Positions 43,621-55,336 of a stretch of DNA of 64,000 nucleotides are shown here, piece after piece. The position numbers were made by a program, and so were the translations under genes. Under the pieces are notes generated by a model. The model made no database searches, was not told the DNA's origin, and saw nothing but the letters and a program-made list of their open reading frames with translations. Position 1 is the first letter of the stretch; every line of letters starts with the position of its first letter. This stretch comes from Anolis sagrei (lineage: Eukaryota; Chordata; Lepidosauria; Squamata; Anolidae), in the NCBI RefSeq assembly GCF_037176765.1, contig NC_090021.1:147617074-147681073 (forward strand), in the 5' to 3' direction.

Positions 43621-46600
43621 GCACTTGCCTTGCTCTTCTCTGTCTCTCCTAACTGGGTTGCTGTGCGGAGAGGATATGTGCCTGTGCTGAGCCTCCCAGA
43701 CCTTTCCAGCCAACATTCTGCCTGCCTGCTCTCCTTCCTCTTAGGGGCCAGCAACAGAGAAATGAGCAAAATGAGCAAGACTGTAGTACAAAAGGCATAA
43801 TTTGCCAGGAGCTGCTGCATTTCCCACCCTCAGCTTATACTCATGTCAATATGTTTTCCCAGTTTTTTGTGGTAAAATTAGATGCCTCGGCTTATATTCG
43901 AGTAGGCTTATACTCGAGTATATGCGGTATATGGAATAAGGATTGTTGCTGGGGGGCTTTTTACACAAGAAAAAAATGTCTTAAAGAAATAAAAAAAATC
44001 CGTAGAACCACGATACAGATCTGAATGTCAACTTTGAACATATATTTCATTCCAGTTGTCAAAAGTTTATGGCCCCATCTTCAGGATCCAGATGGGATTC
44101 CAGAAAATGGTAGTGTTGACTGGGTATGAAATGGTGAAAGAGGCTCTGGTGAACCAGGCTGACGCGTTTGCTGAGAGGCCCATCATCCCATTGTTTGAAG
44201 AATTTGCAAATGGCTTTGGTGAAGTATTTTGTTTAATATAGTTGTTGTTGAAGTCCAAAATCTGTTGTTAAGAAATGTGGCAGTTGAAGTCCAAAACAAC
44301 TGGAGGACCAAAGTTTGCCAGTGCCTGGTCTACAGCAATACAGGCAGCCCCAAGTTACAAACATACGGTATACAAACGGCTCACAGTTAAAAACGGGGGT
44401 TTGGTGGGGGTTTTTTGGTCGTGTCAGGAGCGACTTGAGAAACTGCAAGTCGCTTCTGATGTGAGAGAATTCGTCGTCTGCAAGGATGTTGCCCAGGGGA
44501 CGCCCAGATGATTTGATGTTTTTATCATCCTTGTGGGAGGCTTCTCTCATGTCCCCGTATGAGGAGCTGGAGCTGATAGAGGGAGCTCATCTGCCCCTCC
44601 TGCTGGAACAGGGGTTTAACTCACTGCGCCACCAGGGGCTCCTAAAAACGGGGGTAAAACAACAGGAGGTGAGGCCCTTTCTACACTGCCATGTAAAATC
44701 CAAATTATCTGCTTTGAACTGGATCATGTGGCAGTGTACACTCATATAATCCAGTTCAAAGCAGATAATGTGGATTATCTGATTTGATAACCTGGAATAT
44801 ATGGCAGTGTAAAAGGGGCCTGAGAAAAATCTACCTCTCATCAGGCAAATTCACGCTTGAAAGAGTTACCATGGGGAAAAGGTGTCTCCATTAAAATTTT
44901 ACCCCTAATCCTTGTTACCCCAACAAACCAATTTTTTCAAACTTCAATTCTCACAGGGACAGAAAGTGAGGTGAAATCTTTTGAATAGGGGCACAGACAG
45001 CAAAACGAACACCGCTGGGGTGTAAACATTTCCCTATGCTGTCCAAAGCTTGCATATATATATATGGCTGGAGTTACATTTCAAAATGTACTTATTCCTA
45101 CTTACAAACAAATTCAACTTAAGAACAAACATACAGAAACTATCTTGCTTGTAACTTAGTGACGATCTGTATATAATAAAGTTACAGCAACGGTTGTACC
45201 CATTATCTATTATCTCAGTTCTTTCAGCACAGTTTTTAAAATGTATTAACATTTATAAATATTATAAATATTATCATGTTGTTTACAACTAATTGGCATT
45301 CTGTGACTCATAGGTATGGTACAATAGTACAAGCAACCAAATAATCTTAGGGGCTCTCTTCTGGGCCACATTAAGGTAAGCCAATATTATGTGCTAGTAT
45401 ATTAAAGTATTTTTAAAAGAACCCATGGTAGCCTTAGGGTTACCATAAGTTGGAACCATATTGAAGGCACACAACAACAATTCAAGCAACAAAGAAAGAT
45501 CACATTACTAATGCAAGTGACTCAACATTTCTTAATGATCACTACAGTTGTCCTCCTTGCTCATTTTAGCACATACCCATGGTTTTCAGGTCTACAGAAC
45601 TACACTTTCCCCTCTCCAATTCCATACAATTTTTTTATCATGTGTCAGTTTGGAGATCCCCTAAATACGAGGGTTGGAACTTTAATAGTGTCAACACTGC
45701 TGTAAAGATGCCATGCAATGAAACCAAAGAATGTCACGTATACCACACATTAGTTACATGCCTACCTTACCTCTGAGCAAAAAGACTCGTCCTTCCTACA
45801 TCACACACATGCGGAGTGATGCGAAGAACTGAATTTCGTATTAGCTTGCGGGCTAAAGTAAGTGTTGTCACAATGTTTTCGAAACAAGAACAACGGAATT
45901 GGATAAAGATTGAATGTGCCAGATGTCGTACAGGTCTTCAAGAGGCTTGCAAGAAATCTGCATTGTCCAACAGTGGCAAGGTGGGTAAAAGCCTTGAACG
46001 AAGAACGCCAAAATGTGGCAGACATGCATCAGCCAGGCCGTCTTAGTGTCAGCAAAGCGGAAGTAAATGCTGTTGCTGCACAGTCTTCAACTCCATACAA
46101 TATGTGAGCTGGCCTGAAACACAGGATTTGTGCATACAACTGTGCTCCACATTCTGAAGGAACTCCTGGGCATGAGAAAAATTGCTTCATGATGGGTTCC
46201 ACATCATTTGATGGAAATTCAGAAATGGCTACGATACAATGCTGCTCTTATTCACTTGGAGCGCTATGAGTGCGAAGGAGAGGCTTTCTTATGCCGTATC
46301 ATTATGCTGGATGAGACTTGGGCCAATCGTACCAGCCTGAACTGAAACACCAATTGAACGAATAGCATCATTAAGGGTCACCACGAAGTTCGAAATTTCG
46401 TTAGAACCCCAGCAATGTGAAAGTTATGGTGATTCTCGTATACGACTGTGATGCTGTCATCCTAACGCATACCGTTCCCCCACATCAGACTGTCAATGCA
46501 CAGTATTACTGCTCATTTTTGGATCACCATCTCAGACCAGCTTTGAGTGAAAAAAAAACAGTGACACTTTCTGCAGAACACCCCTATCATTTTGAATGAC

Positions 46601-49600
46601 AATGCTCGGCCACATGCAGTGCAAGATGTGGCTGATTTGCTCGGTTGATGGGGCTGGGAAGTGCTGTATCATCCACCATACTCCCCAGACTTAAGCCCTT
46701 GTGACTTCGACTTAATTCCTAAGATGAAGGAACCACTTTGTGGCATTCGCTTCAGAACTGTTCCAGAGATTCTTGCAGGAGTAGACCGCTCCGTTCAAAC
46801 TATCAACAGAACAGGCTCTGCAACAGGTGTCTTACAACTTCCACATCGTTGGAAACAGGTTGTACACAATGCTGGCGACTACATTGAAGGACTGTAAAAC
46901 TTGGTGGCATGTATCACTTTTGTATTATATGTAAATACATAGTTGCCACTATTAAAGTTCCAACCCTCATATTTTGATTGGCTTTGGTCCTCAGTCTAAT
47001 GAATACAAACAACCATATCATGTTTCTCATCCCTTCTTTACATTGAGCCAAGTACATTAAAGGGTAAGAGTAAAAACAAGCTTTGTTTCACGGATCACCA
47101 CAACCGAAGTAACTGAGATAATATAGACAATGAGAAAATGAACAGATTTATAAATGGGAAAACAACTGATTTTGTAGATGATTTTTTGAAAATCAAAGGT
47201 CACATATCCACCTCATTATAAGACTGGATAAATGGCCACAGAACTATAAATTGAACTTTGAATGTTTTTTTCAGGGATTATTTTTGCTCATGGTGAGAAC
47301 TGGAAAGTGATGCGGAGGTTCACCTTATCCACACTTCGGGACTATGGAATGGGCAAAAGATCCATAGAGGACAAAATTGTTGAAGAGTGCAATGTCCTGA
47401 CAAAGAAATTGAAATCTTATGAAGGTTGGTTGGTTTTTCCTTTTGATGCTGTACAGCAGGGGTGCGCAAATGTTTGAAGGCGAGGGCAAGTTCCCAGGTC
47501 CACAGACTGTTGGTGGGCCAGACTATGGTTTGAACGAAAATGAATGGACTCCTATGAATACTGCATATATCTTATATGTAGTGCAGAAAAATTGAAAGAA
47601 CAATACAACATTTAAAATGAACAATTTTAACCAACATCGCCTGGCTTACCAGCACGGCGATTCCACGGGGGAATCTTTGACCACACAACTTTCCCACATT
47701 GCCTCCCGTATTGTCGTGGTGGTGGCATATACCAGTTCCTCTATTATTTACCCATGGAATCCCACCAGAAGTTCCTCTGCATCATGGGATGGGAACCAGT
47801 GGGCTCCGTGGGTAAACTATGGCTGAACCACCATATGCCGCTGAAGAAAGCTTCGTCTGATGAGGTCATTGGTCTTAAGTTTAGGGCAGGGCCCAGATAA
47901 ATGACCTTGGCAGGCTGCATCCTGCCCGTAGGCCTTAATTTGGAAACCCCTGCTCTGGAGTATGTCTACTCTAAGGGACCTTAGAAGGGATGAAAAGGCT
48001 GGATCTTGTACTGCCCTATATCTCAGGATCTGATCTCAGATTATTTGCTTATCCCAGATTATGTGTCAGTGTAGACTCATATAATCCAGTTCAAAACAGA
48101 TTACCAGTGTAGATCCAATCTGGAACATTCATTCCAAAGATTGTACTGGAAAAGTTGAGTCTAGTCTGTGTCTACACAGCCAGAATAAAATGGACTCACC
48201 ACCAGAGGCAGTCCTAGGTAATTTTCAACAGTAAGCAAACAGTATTTTGTTGCCGCCCCCCCCCCCCCCAACCAATCACTGATATATATTTTCTATTCGT
48301 CGTGGGAGTTCTGTGTGCCATATTTGGTTCAATTCCATCATTGATGGAGTTCAGAATGCTATTTGATTTTAGGGGAACTATACATCCCAGTAACTACAAC
48401 TCACATATGTCAAGGTCTATTTTCCCCCAAGAGCGCCTCAAGAGCACCCCTGGGCAAAATCAACTATACTGCAAATGCTTACTTTGCGTAATGGGTTGAG
48501 CCGCCCCTGCTCACCACTCAGACTAAATCTACACTCTCATATAATCCAGGTTCAAAATACAGAAAACTGCATTGAAGTGGATTATATGGCAGTGTAGACT
48601 CATATAATTCAGGTAAATGTAGTTAATCTGCAACTTGAAACTGGTTTTATGGCAGTGTAGATCCTGCCTCAGTTTTGGATCTGTGGGTCAGACACTCAGT
48701 ACATCTGCTACATCCAGCTGTTTACCTGTATCAAGAGAGCTGCAGTGCTTCTGGTGATGTGGACTGGTGGATCTTCCCAATCCACTGTCCACATCACCAA
48801 ACAGGGCATTTGACTTGCTGAGGTAATGAATGATGTGACCAGAAAAGTGATGTCAGCTGTAAGTCTCTAAAAGAGCTGCTTGGTGGTGGGGAGGAAGTCG
48901 CTCCCATGCTTCCCTAAACTGGCAAACAACGTGAACAGCCAAAGGGCTCCTGTGACTGCGTCGAATCAGCCTCAGAGCCCTTTAAACTGGAGTTTCTGAT
49001 GAGTATAGCCAAGGCCTATATCATCAGAAATCTGAAATGTTCCCAAGACACTTGAAATCTTTGGAATAGTTCCTTGCTGACATAATCCTAAATATATCAA
49101 TACCTAGACTCAGTTTCTAAAACGAACACAGCATATACAGGGAAAGCTGACTCAGGAATCTTAAATCTATGAAAAAGGAATTTAAGGTTGATATTCTTTT
49201 ATAATCTCTATTTTCTAAACATTTTTGTTCAAATTTTATATTTGCTGTCTAGGGAAACCATTTGAGACAACTACAATCATGAATGCAGCTGTTGCCAACA
49301 TTATAGTAGCAATACTACTTGGCAGGCGATACGAATATGAAGATCCTACATTTCAAAGATTACTGAAGTTATTTAATGAAAATGTCCGGCTTTTTGGAAG
49401 CCCTTCAGTCCTGGTAGTCTTGGGTTTTTTTTTCACCCCCAAAATTATTGCAAGTCTAGATAGCGTGGGCTGGAAGTGAGCATTTCATGTGGTTTTGTAA
49501 TTCAGAAAAATCCAGAATCTGAAAGTTGAGGAACTAAATAATTTTCCCATATGTCATAGGATCAATTCACATATGTCAGAGGACCAAACTGGTTACTGAA

Positions 49601-52600
49601 CTAATTTGGTGTTTCATGCAGGACTAAGACTGTTTTGGTATCTGGATGAGAAGAGTATAATCCTATTAGTTCTCCTGGACCTCTCAATTGTCTTTCATGT
49701 CATAATATGCTGCTAATTATCTGGATGCTTGGTCGCCCTAGGGCTGAGAACGGCGGTCTACAAGTGCAGTTAATTGGTGTGTTGCATTGGATTTGATATT
49801 TTCTGAGCTTGTTTTCAGAACTCTATGCTTGGGAGACACTGCTGAATGCCTCTGCTTCTTTAGCATATTGTGACTCATTGTTGTGCAGTGTACTTTATCT
49901 TGCCCAACATTTATATGAAGGTTTTGAGAAATATTACTGGAAAACTTAGAGTGAGGTATCACCAAAATAGCTGATAGCATCTAGCTCTGTTGTGAAGTCA
50001 CCAATATGCCAGTAACACCCTACCAGCTAACATTACAATGACAATTCAATATCTTTGAATAGTGTCCCAGTTTATAAATGGATGCAACCAATTCTGGCAA
50101 TTTTTCCTATCCTGAAAACTTTTGATCTAAGAGTACTAATTGATCTTACACTGTTTCTGGACTCCCAAAGCTGGCAATGATGCAGTGGGTTGGTGCAACT
50201 TAGGACCCTTCCACACAGCCATATGACCCAGAATATCAAGGCAGATAATCCACAATATCTGCTTTGAACTGGACTATTTGACTCCACACTGCCATATTAT
50301 CAGATTCAGTGTAGATTTTATACAACTGTATGGAAGCGGGAGGGAAAGCTTCTTCTCAGTGGTTCTCAACCTGGAGTCCCCAGATGTTTTTGGCCTTCAA
50401 CTCCCAGAAATCCGAACAGCTGCTCTAGCTGCTTGAGAGTTGCTATTAAAAATAGGCCTAAATAGTACAAAAACCCATAAACACTGTGTTGACTTGTTAT
50501 TACTATTCAAATACAATAATTAAAAGCAAATAAAGACAAACTTAACTTAATGGTAACTAAAACTTGATTTGATTTTTTTTTATTTCCAATATTGTTTCTT
50601 CAAATTTTTGCTGGAGAATTTGGGTGCCTTGAGATTCTACTATATACTGAAAGTATTCAAAATATTTGCTGAAAAAATATCTTTTTTCAGGAAACTTTCT
50701 TTTTCTTTGTCATGTTTCAGTTCTACAATATGTTTCCTGCTCTTGGTTTCCTTTCTGACGGTCGAAAAACTGTCCTTGATAACAAAAAGGAGCTTTTTGC
50801 TTTCATAGAGGCTACATTCATAAAACGCCTCAAAGAGCTGGATGAAAATGACCAGCGGAGCTTAATTGATACCTTTCTTATCCGGCAGCAAGAGGTAAGG
50901 AAGTCTTTTCAAGGGGAGGGACGCTGACATTTTCATATTAAAAAAAAAACCCCAACATTTTCTAAATATTCTTGTATCTCTTAACAGTAAGGATTTTCTA
51001 CAAATTCATCTTGATCAGAAAAATATAGAATATTAAAGATGGCATCCTATTAACAAGATATGCATGTGAGCATGTGTGCATGTACTTTTCAGGACACTGC
51101 AAGGATTGCTATTCACCTCCTTCCTCTTCAGTGCCCAACCCACCCCACTAACCAGCAATCTCAGAGGCCCCACACAACTATTCCATGCTTCATGGGGAGC
51201 ATGCAAGACTGCAGAAATGGATCCTCGCAGCTAGATGTGAAATGGTGGCATTGTTGGAGCTGACGAAGCATATAGAGTATAGAGACAGAGGAACCCTCTT
51301 GGTTCATGCTTTCTCCCTTGTTTTTACCTCTGCTTCTTAAGATTTATATAACTCAAGGCAACTGTACTCTGATACAGCCCTATAGAATTAGGACTGAGAT
51401 TTGTTGGATTCCTCTTCACATGTCACCCACCAAGTCAGTCAGCTCCTATCAGATGACACCAGCACATCTCCGTGGCTGAAAGAGGGTTGAGTCGGTGTGT
51501 GCCGCTACCAGAGTAACACAGGTGGGCTCCTGTTTTGTCAGTGGAATCCATGGGAGGAAGATGTGTGCTCCACATGCGCTCAGGCTTCTCTCCATTTGAT
51601 TGGCCTCAGCTGAAACCAAGCAATGCTATGGATGGGATACCAGGTTCCCTACCCCTCTCTATCTTTACATTTTGAACCCCCTTTTTGACTTTTGGCCCAC
51701 ACTGTATAATAAATTGATATTAAATGATAAATTTATAATGCAATGTATCCAAGGTCTCTACTCTTTCCATCTCCATGAACGTCATGTTTCCTCCTGTTTC
51801 TCATTATTTCTTTTGACATATGCACGTGGAAGATTGTCACTCCTTTTGCTTTAAGCTATTGTTTCTTTTTTCAACATAGGAGAAAACCAACAATGTTAAT
51901 GGATATTTCCATAATGAAAATCTAAAAACTCTTTTGGCTAATTTATTTGGTGCTGGCATGGAGACCTCTTCCACCACCCTGCGTTGGGCCCTTTTGCTCA
52001 TGATGAAGCACCCAGAAGTTCAGCGTGAGTTCCCTTTGTTGACATTTTTCCAGTAGACCTTTATTTCCATTCTGCATAGGAAGTAGGACAATTGAAGTAA
52101 ATGTGTGGAAATGTAGCTATAGCTGTCTATTACTGCAATACTAAAGGAGGCAGGGAAAAGAAGAGTTGCGGTTTGTGCTCACGCTCTTATGAATGTTGTG
52201 TTGTATGCCATTTTCACATCTCTCTCTCACACACACAGCCTCAACATTTCATTAGTACCCATAGTGTTTTAACTCATATTCTGAGCCACCTTGGGTGAAG
52301 GGAAAGATAGGTTATCAGTTAGGCAATAAATGAAATAATATACCCTTTTCAGCACTGAAGGATATGGTGGAAACTTATTTGCCTAGAGAAGGTCATAAAG
52401 GGCGTTTAAAATTTGAGATAGTTAGCACTTTCTCAGTTGTCCCATTTTCAAGTTATTGGTGCTCACCATGAATATAAAGAGTCCACCTCAATGACTTAGA
52501 ATGGCATATTCTCATCATGGTGATAATTTCCTTCTCACACTGCATAGTTTAATATTCAAAGTCGAAAATATCCCAAATCAAGAGAGATTTGTGAATTTTA

Positions 52601-55336
52601 GTAAAGAATGTGGTATGCAGTGATTTAAAACTCGTAGTCATTGTTTTCACAACTCTGAACGTTGATGCAATGTAAAATGCTGTGATGTACTGGAAAGAAT
52701 TGTTCTGTTTTCTAGGTAAGGTCCAAGAAGAAATTGCTGTCACTATTGGGTCTGCTCAGCCTCGGGCCGAACACCGAAAAAAAATGCCATACACAGATGC
52801 AGTAATTCATGAAGTTCAAAGATTTGCTAATATTATCCCAGGCAGTGTGCAACGTGCAACCACTATTAATGTTAATCTTAAAGGCTACTTCATTCCAAAG
52901 GTGATTGGATTACTGTCCTAAGACTAATTACTTTGCAGTTTTAGCCAGTGGCTTGTTTCTAACAATACGTCATATGTTCAAGCAGCATATCATATTTCCT
53001 TGCATAGTAGTCACACTTTTACCCCTTTTTTCAGTCAAAAATTACACATGAAAAAAATGATTCTGTTTCTTTGTTTTAAACTGCGGAGCCATTTGAGGCT
53101 GATTTTCCCTTCCTTCCTCCTTTCTTTGAAGGCAAGGCAGTTTCGAAACTATAAAATAGAGGACTCTTGTCCCATTTCTCCTTCCTCTGAGACCTTAAGG
53201 CAGTTTAAAAAAATCTGAATGGAGGCCTCTGGACCTCTAATCATCCTTCCTTCCTCCTATCTCTAACAAACTCCATTCCAGGTTTTGTAAACTTTCATAA
53301 AGCCTCTAAGGGAGGAAGGAGGAGGGAAGAGAGAAGAGTGGAGCTTCAGAAATTTCCATTTTATAGTTTTTAAATGGAGAAAGACGGAAGGAAGGGAGAA
53401 ATCAGCCGCAAATGAGGTTGCAACTATCATGCAAGGAAAACCAAAATAAAATTTTTATCACCCAAAACATGGCAATGTGACTCTAATTTGGTGGCAACTA
53501 CTATGCAATTAAATACGGATAATTTTTAAAAACCTTTTGAGCACCAGATTCAGCCAGTAAAAGATAACTAAATCTAATTTGTTTCATATCGTCTTGAAAA
53601 TTTTCTAGCTGCAAGTTAATCTAGTTAACTCAGATCTTATTTTTTTCCTGTTTACCTCAATATTTTTTCTTTACCTCAATATATGTGAAGGCCATGTTAA
53701 ATTTTAAGGATTATAGCAGAGCCGTGTATGCAATTATATTAAAAGTAACCAATGGCTTTGACCTTACAGGGAACCCACGTCATTGTATTACTGTCCTCTG
53801 TGCTCCATGATGATTCTCAATGGGAAAAACCACTTAGATTCTATCCTGAGCATTTTCTCGATCCTGAAGGGAACTTTGTTAAGAGAGACGCCTTCATGCC
53901 TTTCTCTGCAGGTAGTACCTTTTATGTGCCCAGAGTGGGCTCCATTCATTTATTTTGATTTGGTATACAAACTGTTCCAGAGGACCCTGTGTAGAGAATT
54001 GTTTCCTTCTCTAGACCTAGCATTCAATTCTGCCATGGGATGCCCAAGCCACTTTGTTCTCAGCAGGTGCACAAGGAATGGTGCAATAAGGTAGATTTCA
54101 TTCTTGAGGGCAACCAAATATTACCAGCAGATCTTGTTCAAAATTTCATGTTGTAAAAAATAGGGCTGGGTGGTTTCGTTTCGTTAATTCGTAATTCGTT
54201 AAAAATTCGGTTTGTTTTTTTTAACAAAGCGATAACGAACCATTCTGGAGCAACTTAAAAATGAAACGAATTTTTAAATTCGTTTCGTAAATGCTTCGTA
54301 TTTCGTTATGTATTCGTTTCGTTATTGGTTTGAGGTCGTTTTGTTATTATTTCCGCATGTCTGGGGCAAGTTTTATAGTTGTTTTTTGTTTAATTAGTGA
54401 AAAAAAATTATAATATCACACCAACAGTCAACAACAGAGGGAGAGGGAAGCTTCAGAAGTTTTTTTAGCGTATTGCGCGATCGTGGCCGCCATTAACGAA
54501 TCGATTCGTTATTGTTTCGTTATTGTTTTGTAATTTTTTTACCATTTACGAAATTTCGTAAATATCGAACTTTTTTAAAGGAAAATTTCGGAATTCTTTT
54601 AAATATCGAAACGCAAAAAAACCCCAAAAAACGAATTGATTTTAGAAACAAATTTTTCCGTTGGTACCCAGGCCTAGTAAAAACAATTAAGGCTTTGCCA
54701 GTTAGTACAGATGGCACTTGCGACTCTGGAAATATGTGGTGAAATGAAGAGCTGAAAGAGAACAATGGGAAATTGTGATAAATTGTAAGATTTTAATGGA
54801 ACGGAAGAAAAATACAATTATCACTGGACACAAGTCAGAACTATTGTTCCTTGCAAAAATATGCCATATAAATAAGATCACAATTCCATTCTTCCCTTCA
54901 TTTTCTAAAGTTTTCTAACTGAATAATATCTGAAAGAAATTATATAAAAGCCTCAATCATCTACTATCCAAGAAGCATAATGTGCTTCTTAAACTGTTCT
55001 CCTCCAAGTGTTTTAGACTTCAGCTTCCAGAAATCCCAACCAGTTTACCAGCTGTTTTGATCCTAAAACAAATTTCCTTCATTTCAATAATTATTGGAAG
55101 TCTCAAAAGTAGATTTTTGTATTGCTGCTAATTTGTGATGGTTCCTTACAGGTCGGAGGCAGTGTGCCGGCGAGACCCTTGCCAAAATGGAGCTTTTCCT
55201 GTTCTTTACAACTCTTCTGCAGAGATTCACCTTCCAGCCAGCCCCTGGCACCTCTAGGGAAGACCTGGACCTCACCCCTGCAGTTGGGTTTACGACGCCC
55301 CCAATGCCCTTTGATGTCTGTGCTCTGCCCCGTTGA
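42565..55336 (+). CDS. CYP2K1-like: cytochrome P450 family 2 (CYP2K-like), gene 2, complete, nine exons
   Basis: Same enzyme class as gene 1. Exons: 42565-42747, 44056-44218, 47275-47424, 49253-49413, 50721-50894, 51880-52024, 52716-52900, 53770-53911, 55152-55336. Every exon has the length and phase of its gene-1 counterpart, all sites are GT-AG, and there is no stop or frameshift. The anchor, [13 protein letters not shown], ExxR (EVQR), PEHF and FSAGRRQCAG are intact. The I-helix reads AGMETS instead of AGMETT; the acid-threonine pair is kept. I count about 46 differences from gene 1: 10 in exon 5, 7 in exon 6, 9 in exon 7 and only 2 in exon 9. The post-ExxR loop reads IPGSVQRAT rather than IPTNVPRAT, which is substrate-recognition site 5. 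It probably has a distinct substrate range. Confidence 0.96.
42766..43140. repeat. tandem duplication in intron 1 of gene 2
   Basis: Two copies of a roughly 176-bp segment start TTTGAGCCAC at about 42765 and 42941. The first (CCACATTAGAACA, GGCAATGTTAAAA) reads like gene 3, and the second (CCACGTGAGAACA, CTAAAAGCTTGTGTCCC) like gene 1. Confidence 0.85.
43257..43928. mobile_element. palindromic-ended insertion (ATATACTCGAGTATAAGCC)
   Basis: Left end TACCACATATACTTGAGTAT and right end (reversed) TACCGCATATACTCGAGTAT are inverted repeats. CAGCTTATACTCGAG-like motifs recur inside. Absent from genes 1 and 3, whose intron 1 runs through AGTATATGGAATAAGG. No transposase frame. Confidence 0.75.
43567..43616. 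repeat. CT microsatellite
   Basis: A nearly pure CT run inside the palindromic-ended insertion. Confidence 0.97.
44243..44318. repeat. short palindromic repeat (GTTGAAGTCCAAAA)
   Basis: GTTGTTGAAGTCCAAAATC and CAGTTGAAGTCCAAAACAAC; a member of the family at 27190-27290. Confidence 0.65.
44401..44642 (-). mobile_element. tRNA-derived SINE with 13-bp TSD, intron 2 of gene 2
   Basis: Reverse copy of the family at 40970: TTGGTCGTGTCAGGAGCGAC on the left, AACTCACTGCGCCACCAGGG on the right. TAAAAACGGGGGT flanks it perfectly (44388-44400, 44643-44655). Gene 1 shows the empty site TTAAAAATGGGGGTAAAAC at about 13362. Confidence 0.94.
44672..44821. repeat. palindromic CTACACTGCCATATAA MITE
   Basis: Complete copy, AGGCCCTTTCTACACTGCC to GGCAGTGTAAAAGGGGCCT, with TGA on both sides. 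Confidence 0.9.
45668..46969 (+). mobile_element. mariner (Tc1/mariner) DNA transposon, defective
   Basis: About 1.3 kb with terminal inverted repeats: CGAGGGTTGGAACTTTAATA on the left and the reverse of the right end with one difference, TGAGGGTTGGAACTTTAATA, each flanked by a TA target duplication (45666-45667, 46970-46971). Transposase pieces are readable but in different frames: [58 protein letters not shown] and [19 protein letters not shown]. The DNARPH and SPCDFDL motifs fit the DD34D mariner catalytic core. Intron 2 of genes 1 and 3 lacks it. Confidence 0.95.
47455..47955. repeat. hAT-like CAGGGGTGCGCAAA element with GC-rich interior
   Basis: Starts CAGGGGTGCGCAAATG just after exon 3 and ends near AAACCCCTGCTCTGG. 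Paralogous with 14262-14875. Confidence 0.7.
48006..48110. repeat. MITE variant (GGATCTGATC subfamily), partly deleted
   Basis: CCCTATATCTCAGGATCTGA to CAGTTCAAAACAGATTACC; counterpart of 15275-15400. Confidence 0.75.
48203..48509 (-). mobile_element. hAT MITE (CAGRGGCGGCYC family), intron 3 of gene 2
   Basis: Perfect 8-bp target duplication CTCACCAC at 48195-48202 and 48510-48517. It lies opposite to the copy in intron 3 of gene 1 and at a different site; gene 1 is empty here (AAAATGGACTCTACACTCAG, about 15473). Confidence 0.94.
48530..48668. repeat. palindromic MITE
   Basis: TCTACACTCTCATATAATCC to GGCAGTGTAGATCC; counterpart of 15488-15606. Confidence 0.8.
50204..50312. repeat. palindromic MITE, diverged
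   Basis: GACCCTTCCACACAGCCATA, GATAATCCACAATATCTGC and GAACTGGACTATTTGACTCC. Found in intron 4 of gene 2 only; a GTGGTTCTCAACCTGG repeat follows at about 50358. Confidence 0.7.
54161..54676. mobile_element. hAT-type non-autonomous element rich in TTCGTT
   Basis: Ends TAGGGCTGGGT and ACCCAGGCCTA, with a near-perfect 8-bp target duplication GTAAAAAA (54153-54160) and GTAAAAAC (54677-54684). The interior is dominated by TTCGTTTCGTTA and its complement AACGAAACGAA, giving strong self-pairing. Gene 1 intron 8 is empty here (ATGTTATAAAAAATATGACA, about 26551). Confidence 0.85.
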
